The notes under the pieces are model-generated. The model did no database searches and was not told where the DNA came from. It worked only from the letters and a program-made list of their open reading frames with translations. DNA of 5,769 nt from an uncultured Oscillospiraceae bacterium (GTDB lineage Bacteria; Bacillota; Clostridia; Oscillospirales; Ruminococcaceae). Shown piece after piece: positions 1 through 5,736 of this stretch. Positions within the stretch are counted from its first letter, which is position 1. The number at the start of each line of letters is the position of its first letter. Location: contig CAKSHT010000136.1 in NCBI GenBank assembly GCA_934457235.1, positions 1 to 5,769 of the forward strand, in the 5' to 3' direction. Position numbers and translations under genes: made by a program.

Positions 1-744
1 GTCCTTTTCTTCGTGGTTGAATACCTTTACGACCTTCTGACCTTCCATCATCTCTTCAATGTAGCCGTTTACCTTGCCGAGATCCTTCTGCTGTGCGCCG
101 AAGTACTTTGCAGATTTGCCGCCGATTTTTCCGGCGGCGAGCATCATTACAACGACCATCGCAACAGTGAGTATTGTAAGCGGAACGCTCAGCGCTATCA
201 TGCTGATGAACGTGATTATCAGAGTAACACCGGAGTTCACCATCTGCGGTATACTCTGGCTGATGAGCTGGCGGAGCGTATCAACGTCGTTCGTGTAGAT
301 TGACATGATATCGCCGTGGGCGTTCTGGTCAAAGTACTTTATCGGCAGGGACTCCATGTGCGTGAAGATATCATTTCTGATATCGCGCATGGTTCCCTGG
401 GTAATGTAGATCATCAGTCTGTTGTAAGTGAACGAAGCCGCGATACCAACAACGTATATCGCCGCAATACGCGCCAGTGCGCCGAGCAGCGGTCCGAAAT
501 CCGCTTCACCGCCGGCGTTTACGGCATTGAGCATCGGCGTGATGTAGTCGTCAATAAGGCTCTGCATGAACAGCATTCCGATCAGCGTCGTTGCCGCCGT
601 TATCAGAATGCATACGAGCACGAGTATGAAGCGGAACTTATAGCGCTTCATCATATAGCCGAGCACGCGCTTAAGCAGCTTGAAATCCATGTTCTTGCGA
701 TTCAGCTGAGCTGGCTGACGTCTGTTTCCCATTGTTCTTGCCAT
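1..744 (-). CDS. Heterodimeric ABC exporter, second subunit (3' part beyond the window)
   Basis: Only the first 248 codons are present; the frame is open to base 1, so TM5-6 and the nucleotide-binding domain lie outside. The visible part is a type-I ABC exporter membrane domain (ABC_membrane family): a basic N-terminal tail, TM1 about residues 38-60, TM2 about 86-110, then the intracellular loop FTHMESLPIKYFDQNAHGD (127-145), where coupling helix 1 is expected, then TM3 about 163-185 and TM4 about 187-205. It stops in the second intracellular loop (EMMEGQKVVKVFNHEEKD). ATG at 744 is preceded by AAGGAGG with 9-nt spacing, and that Shine-Dalgarno site overlaps the TAA of the upstream exporter gene (14-nt gap), so the two are co-transcribed and probably translationally coupled. 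It should pair with the upstream subunit in the cytoplasmic membrane and export hydrophobic compounds or peptides with ATP. Substrate unknown. Because its partner has a degenerate ATP site, I predict that this subunit carries the intact catalytic Glu and switch His. Confidence 0.93.
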   Translation of the reverse strand, partial: MARTMGNRRQPAQLNRKNMDFKLLKRVLGYMMKRYKFRFILVLVCILITAATTLIGMLFMQSLIDDYITPMLNAVNAGGEADFGPLLGALARIAAIYVVGIAASFTYNRLMIYITQGTMRDIRNDIFTHMESLPIKYFDQNAHGDIMSIYTNDVDTLRQLISQSIPQMVNSGVTLIITFISMIALSVPLTILTVAMVVVMMLAAGKIGGKSAKYFGAQQKDLGKVNGYIEEMMEGQKVVKVFNHEEKD

Positions 745-758
745 AGAATTCCACCTCC

Positions 759-2552
759 TTAGTCATTAGGCTTGTCGAAATCTCCGCCGGACTGGGTCTG
801 GAGCGTATAGATCTCGTTGTATATCTTGTTGTTCTTTATCAGGTTTTCGTGAGTGTCAAAGCCGCAGATGCGTCCGTCATCCATCACGATTATGCGGTCA
901 GCGTCCTGTACGCTGGAGATACGCTGTGCAATGATGATCTTTGTTGTGCCGGGTATCTTCTGGTTGAACGCCTGGCGTATCTTGGCGTCAGTCGCGGTAT
1001 CAACGGCGCTTGTGGAGTCGTCCAGAATGAGTATCTTCGGGCTCTTCAGCAGTGCTCTTGCGATACACAGACGCTGCTTCTGACCGCCGGAAACGTTCGT
1101 GCCGCCCTGTTCGATCATAGTGTTGTAGCCGTCGGGCATCTTGTCGATGAACTCGTCAGCACATGCAAGCCTGCATGCTTCCGCACATTCATCCTCGGTG
1201 GCGTGTTCGTTGCCCCAGCGGAGGTTGTCGAGAATGGTTCCGGAGAACAGCACGTTCTTCTGGAGAACAACTGCGACCTTATCGCGGAGAAGCTCCAGGT
1301 CGTACTTGCGTACGTCGGTTCCGCCAACGCGTACTTCGCCGCCGTCAACATCGTAAAGACGGCTGATGAGGTTCGCAAATGTGGACTTACCGCAGCCCGT
1401 ACCGCCGATGATACCAATGGTCTCGCCGGCGTGTATGTGCAGGTCGATGTCAGTGAGTACTTCCTCGCCGCCGTCCATGTCGGACTTCTTCTCCTTGAGC
1501 TGCTCGGTCTTGTGCTTGTATGCGAAGCTTACGTGATCGAAGTCGATAGAGCCGTCGGGGATCTCGGTAATCGGGTCAGCCGGGTTAGTGATGTCGGATT
1601 TCTCGTTAAGTACCTCGCAGATACGTCTTGTACTTGCAACGGACATCGTTATCATTACGAAGATCATGGACAGCATCATCAGGGACATCAGCGCGCTCAT
1701 GACATAGCTGAACATGGAGGTCAGCTCGCCGGTGGTCATCGTGCCGCCGACGATGAACTGTGCGCCGAACCAGGATATCAGCAGAATGCAGGCGTAAATG
1801 ACGAACATCATTACCGGGTTGTTCCAGGATATGATCTTTTCAGCCGTGATGAACATTTTGTAGAGGTTTCCGGAGGCGTTTACAAACTTCTTGTTCTCGT
1901 AATCCTCGCGTACAAAGCCCTTTACGACGCGGATACCGGAGATGTTCTCCTGTACGCTGGCGTTAAGGTCGTCGTATTTGGTGAAAACCTTGTCGAAAAC
2001 CTTGGTCGCGTTCAGAACGATTATCGCCAGAACGGAGCCGAGAACAACCAGTGCGCCGAGGAATATCAGACTGATCTTGGGGTTGATGATAATGCACATC
2101 ACCATGCTGCTTATCAGCATGATGGGAGCGCGTACCGCGATACGTATTATCATCTGGAATGCGTTCTGGAGGTTGGTAACATCGGTAGTCATACGGGTAA
2201 CAAGTCCGGCGGTGCTGAACTTGTCGATGTTTGAGAACGAAAATGTCTGGATATTCGCGAACATTGCGTCACGCAGGTTGCATGCGAATCCGGCGGAAGC
2301 GTTTGCCGCGTATTTTCCGGCGAGAACGCCGAACGCAAGGCTCATGAATGCCATAACCAGCATCACGCCGCCGTAGATGAATACCTTCGGCAGGTCGCCG
2401 GCACCGTCGTTTCCGTTTATGCCCTTATCGATGATGGACGCTGTTACAAATGGTATCAGTACTTCCATCACGACTTCGAGAATGGTGAAGAGGGGAGTGA
2501 GCAGCGTCGATTTTTTGTATTGCTTTATCTGCGCTGCGAGTGTTTTTATCAT
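759..2552 (-). CDS. Heterodimeric ABC exporter subunit with degenerate ATP site
   Basis: This 597-aa half-transporter has the usual TMD-NBD length. Six membrane segments lie near residues 16-40, 56-79, 133-156, 159-181, 244-266 and 277-303. The NBD follows: A-loop Tyr345, Walker A GGTGCGKS (383-390), Q-loop Gln431, signature VSGGQ (487-491), Walker B ILILD (507-511), D-loop SAVD (515-518). Two key residues deviate: Asp512 where the catalytic Glu is expected, and Gln543 (IIIAQR) where the switch His is expected. These substitutions mark the non-catalytic half of heterodimeric exporters such as TM287/288, so the partner must be the next gene, 14 nt downstream. A charged insert of about 17 residues (346-362) follows the A-loop. 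The start ATG has AAGGAGG 8 nt upstream. The gene is first in the operon, read from the promoter at 2602-2630. Likely roles are multidrug, lipid or peptide export; the substrate cannot be told from sequence. Confidence 0.97.
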   Translation of the reverse strand: MIKTLAAQIKQYKKSTLLTPLFTILEVVMEVLIPFVTASIIDKGINGNDGAGDLPKVFIYGGVMLVMAFMSLAFGVLAGKYAANASAGFACNLRDAMFANIQTFSFSNIDKFSTAGLVTRMTTDVTNLQNAFQMIIRIAVRAPIMLISSMVMCIIINPKISLIFLGALVVLGSVLAIIVLNATKVFDKVFTKYDDLNASVQENISGIRVVKGFVREDYENKKFVNASGNLYKMFITAEKIISWNNPVMMFVIYACILLISWFGAQFIVGGTMTTGELTSMFSYVMSALMSLMMLSMIFVMITMSVASTRRICEVLNEKSDITNPADPITEIPDGSIDFDHVSFAYKHKTEQLKEKKSDMDGGEEVLTDIDLHIHAGETIGIIGGTGCGKSTFANLISRLYDVDGGEVRVGGTDVRKYDLELLRDKVAVVLQKNVLFSGTILDNLRWGNEHATEDECAEACRLACADEFIDKMPDGYNTMIEQGGTNVSGGQKQRLCIARALLKSPKILILDDSTSAVDTATDAKIRQAFNQKIPGTTKIIIAQRISSVQDADRIIVMDDGRICGFDTHENLIKNNKIYNEIYTLQTQSGGDFDKPND

Positions 2553-2601
2553 GCTTTTTTCCTCCTTGTGTATTATTTCTGCATTGATTAGTTGCCTTAT
2601 T

Positions 2602-2630
2602 ATTATAGTACTTATTTTTTATAATGTAAA
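2602..2630 (-). promoter_or_regulatory. Sigma-A promoter of the ABC exporter operon
   Basis: On the minus strand, TTTACA (2630-2625; 5 of 6 matches to TTGACA) and TATAAT (2607-2602) are separated by exactly 17 bp. Transcription would start near 2595 and give a leader of about 43 nt before the ATG at 2552. The -35 box lies inside the left copy of the 16-bp direct repeat, so a protein bound there would be placed to control this promoter. Confidence 0.8.
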
Positions 2631-2661
2631 TTCACTAATCTGACATAAATTCACACATCTG
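2627..2661. repeat. Tandem 16-bp direct repeat, putative operator of the ABC operon
   Basis: TAAATTCACTAATCTG (2627-2642) and TAAATTCACACATCTG (2646-2661) match at 14 of 16 positions. They are spaced 19 bp start to start with ACA between them. The left copy overlaps the -35 box of the ABC promoter and the right copy lies just upstream of it. Direct repeats at this spacing suit two protomers of a response regulator or similar DNA-binding protein. A weaker third likeness starts at 2678 (11 of 16) and may be chance. The regulator is not encoded in the window. Confidence 0.6.
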
Positions 2662-2713
2662 TGCCGTCACTTTCAGCAAAATTTACTAAGGTAATTTGTT
2701 TGCAAAACCTTGT

Positions 2714-2749
2714 CCGCATAATATCCCCGCAAATCGCGTTATTATGCGG
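2714..2749. repeat. Inverted repeat (10-bp perfect arms) in the divergent spacer
   Basis: CCGCATAATA (2714-2723) and its exact complement TATTATGCGG (2740-2749) flank a 16-nt loop. Neither side is followed by a T-run, and genes diverge from both sides, so it is not an obvious terminator. It lies upstream of both promoters and could be a looped operator, a cruciform-forming element, or a leftover of a lost gene. No role is assigned. Confidence 0.5.
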
Positions 2750-2771
2750 TTTGGCAGGATTTGATATTTCA

Positions 2772-2790
2772 TTTGATTTTCACAATCAAA
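2772..2790. promoter_or_regulatory. Dyad upstream of the hydrolase -35 box
   Basis: TTTGATT (2772-2778) and AATCAAA (2784-2790) form a perfect 7-bp inverted repeat with a 5-bp spacer. It ends 4 bp before the -35 hexamer at 2795, where an activator or repressor could act. TTTGAT also occurs as a direct repeat just to the left (2760-2765). In this AT-rich DNA part of the symmetry may be chance. Confidence 0.4.
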
Positions 2791-2794
2791 GGAG

Positions 2795-2823
2795 TTGCAA
2801 AACTGAAAATTGTGTGATATAAT
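2795..2823 (+). promoter_or_regulatory. Sigma-A promoter of the hydrolase pseudogene
   Basis: TTGCAA (2795-2800) and a perfect TATAAT (2818-2823) are separated by 17 bp, and the -10 is extended by TGA directly before it (TGn motif at 2815-2817). Transcription would start near 2830, giving a leader of about 77 nt. The promoter looks fully functional although the gene it serves is broken. Confidence 0.8.
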
Positions 2824-2832
2824 TGCGTTGTG

Positions 2833-2863
2833 TTATCAGGACATGACTTTCATGTGGTCATAA
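2833..2863. promoter_or_regulatory. 31-bp imperfect dyad just downstream of the start site, putative operator
   Basis: The core is ACATGA (2841-2846), CTT, TCATGT (2850-2855), a perfect 6-bp inverted repeat. Symmetry about base 2848 extends outward to TTAT (2833-2836) and ATAA (2860-2863), giving 11 of 15 matched pairs. It covers about +4 to +34 of the predicted transcript, a typical place for a repressor of the TetR, LacI or MarR kind. Part of it is repeated directly: GACTTTCAT occurs at 2845-2853 and again at 2874-2882. Confidence 0.5.
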
Positions 2864-2907
2864 TGCCAGGTTAGACTTTCATAACTTATCTTGAGAGGGA
2901 GAAAACA

Positions 2908-3348
2908 ATGAAAGTTTACGAATTTGGAAACGAAAACGCCCCGGCGTTATTCCTGCTGCCGGGTACATGCTGTTACTGGAAAACGAATTTCGGAGAGGTT
3001 GTCCCGCTGTTACAGGACAAATTCCGTGTATGTGTGGTGTCCTACGACGGATTTGACGAAACTGAAAATACTACGTTTCCGACTATGCTGGAGGAGTGCG
3101 CAAAAATCGAGGACTACATAAAAACGCGCCACGGCGGGCATGTCCGCGGAGTTTACGGCTGTTCGCTGGGCGGTTCGTTCGTGGGACTTCATATTCTATG
3201 CGCTGAAAATGGGTGAAAAGTACCGCGCGAGATACATGCAGCATTTCGCGCACCCAGTGATCCATGAGCATGACCTGCGCCAGAGGAGTTACTGGCTCTC
3301 TACCCGGAGAAGTGGGCGGAGGAAGTCACGAAGATCTGCGAAAACTGA
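2908..3348 (+). pseudogene. Decayed alpha/beta hydrolase (internal deletion plus frameshift)
   Basis: Three pieces of one alpha/beta hydrolase lie in two frames. Piece 1 (2908-3184) starts at an ATG with AGGGAG upstream and encodes the N-terminal half: LFLLPGTCCYW, where the oxyanion-hole loop is expected, then the nucleophile elbow GCSLGG with Ser86. Near 3184 the reading jumps frame: piece 2 (3185-3282) reads DFIFYALKMGEKYRARYMQH and on to HEHDLR, which resembles the last strand and helix of such enzymes. Piece 3 (3283-3348) is back in the first frame, EELLALYPEKWAEEVTKICEN, then TGA. Read without correction, translation stops at 3216 after 102 residues. About 147 codons remain; complete members are usually about 230-260 aa, so the cap region is probably lost. 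One missing base after CA at 3281-3282 explains the second shift, and CAC would give the expected catalytic His. An active enzyme is unlikely. A short expressed 102-aa product is possible. Confidence 0.85.
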
Positions 3349-3352
3349 CAGC

Positions 3353-3388
3353 AAAAGGGCAGGAAATATCCTGCCCCTTGTTTATTTT
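3353..3388. terminator. Bidirectional intrinsic terminator between convergent genes
   Basis: GGGCAGGA (3357-3364) and TCCTGCCC (3369-3376) form a perfect 8-bp GC-rich stem with an AATA loop. On the plus strand it is followed by CTTGTTTATTTT, ending transcripts of the hydrolase remnant (stop at 3348). On the minus strand it is followed by TTTT (3356-3353), ending the SPFH-SdpI operon, whose last stop codon is at 3384-3382. The plus-strand T-tract overlaps that stop codon. Confidence 0.9.
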
Positions 3389-3747
3389 CCGAAGTTGCGT
3401 TTCAACGCGGCTTCCGTAATACCAATACTGATTAATACCGGGACTATCTGCAAGGTCACGACTATCATGCAGGTGATAAACGCCGCGTTCTCGCCGAAGT
3501 TCTTTATGATCTGGAGAACGCCGGTAATGACCGATACAGCCATAACCGGAATGCTGCTGAAAGTAATAAGCCTGCCCCAGTATACCTGCGCGAAATCCCA
3601 AGCTTCTGCGCTGGAAAAGGAACGTTTAGTCCTGTAGCCGATAGAAGAACCATAAGGAGTTGGCGCGCGCCAGCTCAGAAGTCCTGCTATCAGGAAAATC
3701 AGAGGCGTCGGAATGTAGCATATCAGATAAACAATGTTGTCGTTCAT
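3382..3747 (-). CDS. SdpI/YfhL-family membrane protein
   Basis: A 121-aa protein with three membrane segments: about residues 5-24, 60-82 and 88-111. Between the first two is the family signature IGYRT (36-40) followed by SFSSAEAWDFAQVYWGR (43-59), matching the GxRT...S...W...GR pattern of the SdpI domain (PF13630). Bacillus subtilis SdpI is the immunity and signalling protein against the SdpC toxin, and its paralogue YfhL also protects from SdpC. This protein is only the domain-sized part, shorter than B. subtilis SdpI. It is last in the four-gene operon. Its ATG overlaps the TGA of the preceding RHH gene by 4 nt (ATGA), and its AAGGAGG lies inside that gene, so the two are likely translated together. 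Family assignment is firm. An immunity role is inference, and no toxin gene is visible here. Confidence 0.88.
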   Translation of the reverse strand: MNDNIVYLICYIPTPLIFLIAGLLSWRAPTPYGSSIGYRTKRSFSSAEAWDFAQVYWGRLITFSSIPVMAVSVITGVLQIIKNFGENAAFITCMIVVTLQIVPVLISIGITEAALKRNFGK

Positions 3748-3929
3748 TCATCGTCCTCCTTTTCAGAAGGGTGCTTTTTCCGGTATTTCACGCACTCTGT
3801 CAGCAGATACTCTATCTGCCCGTTCACCGAGCGGAAGTCGTCCTCTGCCCATTTCATGAGTTCGTTGTAAAGCGTTGCAGACAACCTCAGAGGTATCTGC
3901 TTCTTTTCTTTTTTCTCGCTGTCTGCCAT
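3744..3929 (-). CDS. Small Arc-like ribbon-helix-helix protein
   Basis: A 61-aa, highly charged protein. Residues 11-17 (QIPLRLS) fit the DNA-contacting beta-strand of an Arc/MetJ-type RHH fold, 18-31 helix A (LYNELMKWAEDD), RSVNG (33-37) the turn, and 38-52 helix B (QIEYLLTECVKYRKK). The acidic tail KEDDE is probably disordered. The start was placed at 3929 because GGGAGG lies 8 nt upstream; the frame stays open to 3986, but that extension would overlap the protease gene and has no better start signal. It lies 19 nt after the protease gene and overlaps the SdpI gene by 4 nt. RHH proteins act as dimeric repressors or as antitoxins. No toxin follows, so an autorepressor of this operon is the simpler idea, with the palindrome at 5737-5753 as a candidate site. 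The family call is good; the role is inferred. Confidence 0.85.
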   Translation of the reverse strand: MADSEKKEKKQIPLRLSATLYNELMKWAEDDFRSVNGQIEYLLTECVKYRKKHPSEKEDDE

Positions 3930-3937
3930 GAAGCTTA

Positions 3938-3943
3938 CCTCCC
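3938..3943 (-). promoter_or_regulatory. Ribosome binding site of the RHH gene
   Basis: GGGAGG lies 8 nt before the ATG at 3929 and 5 nt after the stop codon of the protease gene. It is the reason for choosing a 61-aa product over the 80-aa reading that would begin inside the protease gene. Confidence 0.75.
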
Positions 3944-3948
3944 GGGAG

Positions 3949-4743
3949 TTACTGTGCTTTAAGGAATTTGTAGCGTTTGTACGCAATGACCGCCCACACC
4001 GCCGTGAATGCCGTCATTACGACTTCGCATACGGTTATCGGAATAGTGCCGCATTGGTACAGCACCGCCGGAACGTCCATCAGCGCGTGAATTATTATCG
4101 CGGCGGGGTAGAGCCACGCTCTGCCCTTAATCATGACGGACTCCATTACCAGTACCGACAGCGAAACATGCAGCACCATAGCAACTATACGTTCAAAAAT
4201 TCCGACGAGCGCGCCGGACATCGTGAGCTTGGCGTAGCTGCTGAGCTGGGATATGATCAGATTGTAGTCAATGGCGTCCGATATATCCGAAGGCATGCCA
4301 GCTAACCCGCTATCCGCTGAATTTACAACAGCTATCAGCGCCAACGCATTCACTGCCGTCAGACCCATCAGCAATAGCATTTCGCAGCCGCCGTGTCCCA
4401 GTCCGTAAGAAACGGCGCTTTCGGCGCTGCGGCTTTTCTTCATGAAGAACCGGAAACTCAGGTATCGTGCGGTCTCCTCGAATACTCCCGCAGCAAGCGC
4501 GCCGTAAATGACATACAGCACTGGCTCGTATATGACGAGCGGTATCACCAACATATGGAGAAGCCTTTCAAGCACCATCGCAAAAAGGAAGAACATTCCC
4601 GCGCCGATAAACGTAGCTTTCAGAGTGCCTTTGTTTGCTCCGAGCCTCCAGACCAGTGCTGCTGCGACTGGGACGGCGATACCGAGCACAGCCATCACAA
4701 CAAGCGAAATTATGGATTCCTGCGAAAAAACTATGTCAGTCAT
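3949..4743 (-). CDS. YhfC-family intramembrane metalloprotease homologue
   Basis: A 264-aa polytopic membrane protein with about seven to eight hydrophobic segments (roughly 10-32, 43-62, 64-85, 108-140, 170-200, 210-228, 234-255). It carries the conserved polar motifs of the YhfC family (PF10086, related to CPBP/Rce1-type proteases) within the membrane: FEETAR (88-93, Glu89/Glu90 and Arg93), GHGGCE (116-121, His117 and Glu121), FER (183-185) with His192, and HALMD (219-223, His219 and Asp223). All putative metal or catalytic residues are present, so it may be active. Its substrate is unknown. CPBP relatives prenyl-process proteins or act in bacteriocin self-immunity. It follows the SPFH gene by 7 nt. 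I prefer ATG at 4743 over the GTG at 4749, because GAGG lies 5 nt upstream of the ATG but directly abuts the GTG. Family fairly certain; peptidase activity and immunity role inferred. Confidence 0.87.
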   Translation of the reverse strand: MTDIVFSQESIISLVVMAVLGIAVPVAAALVWRLGANKGTLKATFIGAGMFFLFAMVLERLLHMLVIPLVIYEPVLYVIYGALAAGVFEETARYLSFRFFMKKSRSAESAVSYGLGHGGCEMLLLMGLTAVNALALIAVVNSADSGLAGMPSDISDAIDYNLIISQLSSYAKLTMSGALVGIFERIVAMVLHVSLSVLVMESVMIKGRAWLYPAAIIIHALMDVPAVLYQCGTIPITVCEVVMTAFTAVWAVIAYKRYKFLKAQ

Positions 4744-4748
4744 AGTCA

Positions 4749-4752
4749 CCTC
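4749..4752 (-). promoter_or_regulatory. Ribosome binding site deciding the protease start
   Basis: GAGG overlaps the TGA stop codon of the SPFH gene and stands 5 nt before the ATG at 4743. The alternative GTG at 4749 begins with the last G of this motif, so it has no room for ribosome binding. Reuse of the terminating ribosome is likely. Confidence 0.6.
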
Positions 4753-5704
4753 AATATATGGAGCCGCTGTTTACGATGGGCTGCGCGTCCTTATTGCCGC
4801 AGAGAACCACAAGCAGATTGGAGACCATCTGTGCCTTGCGCTCCTCGTCAAGCTCACAAACATTGCTTTCGCTGAGCTTGTTGAGAGCCATTTCTACCAT
4901 TCCGACCGCGCCGTCTACGATCTTCTGACGCGCTTCGATTATTGCGGTAGCCTGCTGGCGCTGGAGCATTGCGGCTGCGATCTCCGGAGCGTATGCGAGG
5001 TGAGTTATACGGGCTTCAATGATCTCAAGACCAGCGTTCTCAACGCGCTGCTGGAGCGTTTCCTTTAGCTTCTCGCAGACCTCCTGGGAAGAGCCGCGCA
5101 GTGACATCTCGTCGGAATCCGTGGAGTCATATGGGTAGCAGCGTACCACGTCGCGCAGCGTGGAATCCGCCTGAATGGACATGAAGTCCTCGTAATCATC
5201 AACGTTGAACAAAGCCTTAGCAGTGTTTACGACGCGCCATACGACAACTATACCGACTTCAATAGGATTGCCCATCTGGTCGTTTATCTTCTGCTTGCGG
5301 TTGTCGTGGGTCATCGTCTTGAGGGATATCTTGGTGTGTGGAATTCCGGACTTGGAGCCGCCTGTGGATTTTGGCGTTACTGGAACGCTGAACACGTTCA
5401 CGAAGTAGAATCCTTCATGTTTCAGCGTGCCGATGTATTTTCCGAACAGCGTCAGTACAAGCGCCTCGTTAGGCTTTATAACTCGCAGACCGATAAATGG
5501 AAACCACCCGATGCAAAGCCAGACGATTCCGATGATAAGTCCGATATCATACGCGCCGAACGAGTATTCGTCGGTATTTCCGGCGCAGAATATCACAATC
5601 CCTATTGCCGCGATATAAAGGATAATGGTGATGAAGAGCACTGCCCAGCCGCTGGGGGCGTGAAGTTCCTTTTCCTCGTAGTTGATTTTTTCGCTCTCTT
5701 TCAT
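4751..5704 (-). CDS. SPFH/band-7 domain membrane protein
   Basis: A 317-aa protein, first in the operon. A short charged tail (1-18) is followed by two membrane helices (about 19-41 and 52-74). The SPFH domain begins directly after, at IGLRVIKPNEALVLTLFGKY (71-90), and runs to about residue 240, with GNPIEVGIVVVWRV (145-158), a typical core strand, and GLEIIEARITHLAYAPEI (225-242). The C-terminal part (243-305) is helical: the Gln/Ala-rich QRQQATAIIEARQKIVDGAV seen in SPFH proteins, then an acidic helix. SPFH proteins form large membrane-attached assemblies and often scaffold or regulate membrane proteases (as HflKC does with FtsH); here a membrane protease homologue follows in the same operon, so a complex is plausible. 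It is not a canonical flotillin: it has two N-terminal helices and no long coiled coil. ATG at 5704 is preferred over the in-frame TTG at 5725, given AAAGGTAGG just upstream. Confidence 0.93.
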   Translation of the reverse strand: MKESEKINYEEKELHAPSGWAVLFITIILYIAAIGIVIFCAGNTDEYSFGAYDIGLIIGIVWLCIGWFPFIGLRVIKPNEALVLTLFGKYIGTLKHEGFYFVNVFSVPVTPKSTGGSKSGIPHTKISLKTMTHDNRKQKINDQMGNPIEVGIVVVWRVVNTAKALFNVDDYEDFMSIQADSTLRDVVRCYPYDSTDSDEMSLRGSSQEVCEKLKETLQQRVENAGLEIIEARITHLAYAPEIAAAMLQRQQATAIIEARQKIVDGAVGMVEMALNKLSESNVCELDEERKAQMVSNLLVVLCGNKDAQPIVNSGSIY

Positions 5705-5711
5705 GGTGTGA

Positions 5712-5720
5712 CCTACCTTT
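5712..5720 (-). promoter_or_regulatory. Ribosome binding site of the SPFH gene
   Basis: AAAGGTAGG ends 7 nt before the ATG at 5704 and fixes the start there. The TTG codon seven codons upstream (5725) lies before this site and has no comparable motif. Confidence 0.65.
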
Positions 5721-5736
5721 CTCAATTACCATATGT

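Noticed and set aside
367..384. A palindrome GATATCA-N4-TGATATC resembling the putative SPFH operator
   Set aside because: It lies inside the ABC partner gene and is produced by codons for the sequence DIRNDIF. The spacer is 4 bp rather than 3 and no promoter is near.
849..2234. A 461-codon plus-strand open frame opposite the ABC exporter gene
   Set aside because: The minus strand of the same DNA encodes a complete ABC protein with all motifs. The plus reading has no recognisable domain, unusual His/Tyr/Val-rich composition and no ribosome binding site, so it is a shadow frame.
2662..2790. A possible remnant of a regulator gene (for example MarR type) between the divergent promoters
   Set aside because: No frame gives a recognisable peptide. 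The DNA is AT-rich and filled with promoter and repeat elements.
3140..3637. A 165-codon plus-strand open frame running from the hydrolase region into the SdpI gene
   Set aside because: Only its part from 3185 to 3282 is real coding trace, belonging to the broken hydrolase. The rest runs antisense through the terminator and the SdpI gene.
3744..3929. A toxin-antitoxin pair formed by the RHH protein and the SdpI protein
   Set aside because: The SdpI family is protective rather than toxic, and no toxin-like small protein is adjacent. An autorepressor role fits better.
3930..3986. A 19-residue N-terminal extension of the RHH protein
   Set aside because: It would overlap the end of the protease gene. 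The internal ATG at 3929 has GGGAGG at ideal spacing and gives a normal RHH length.
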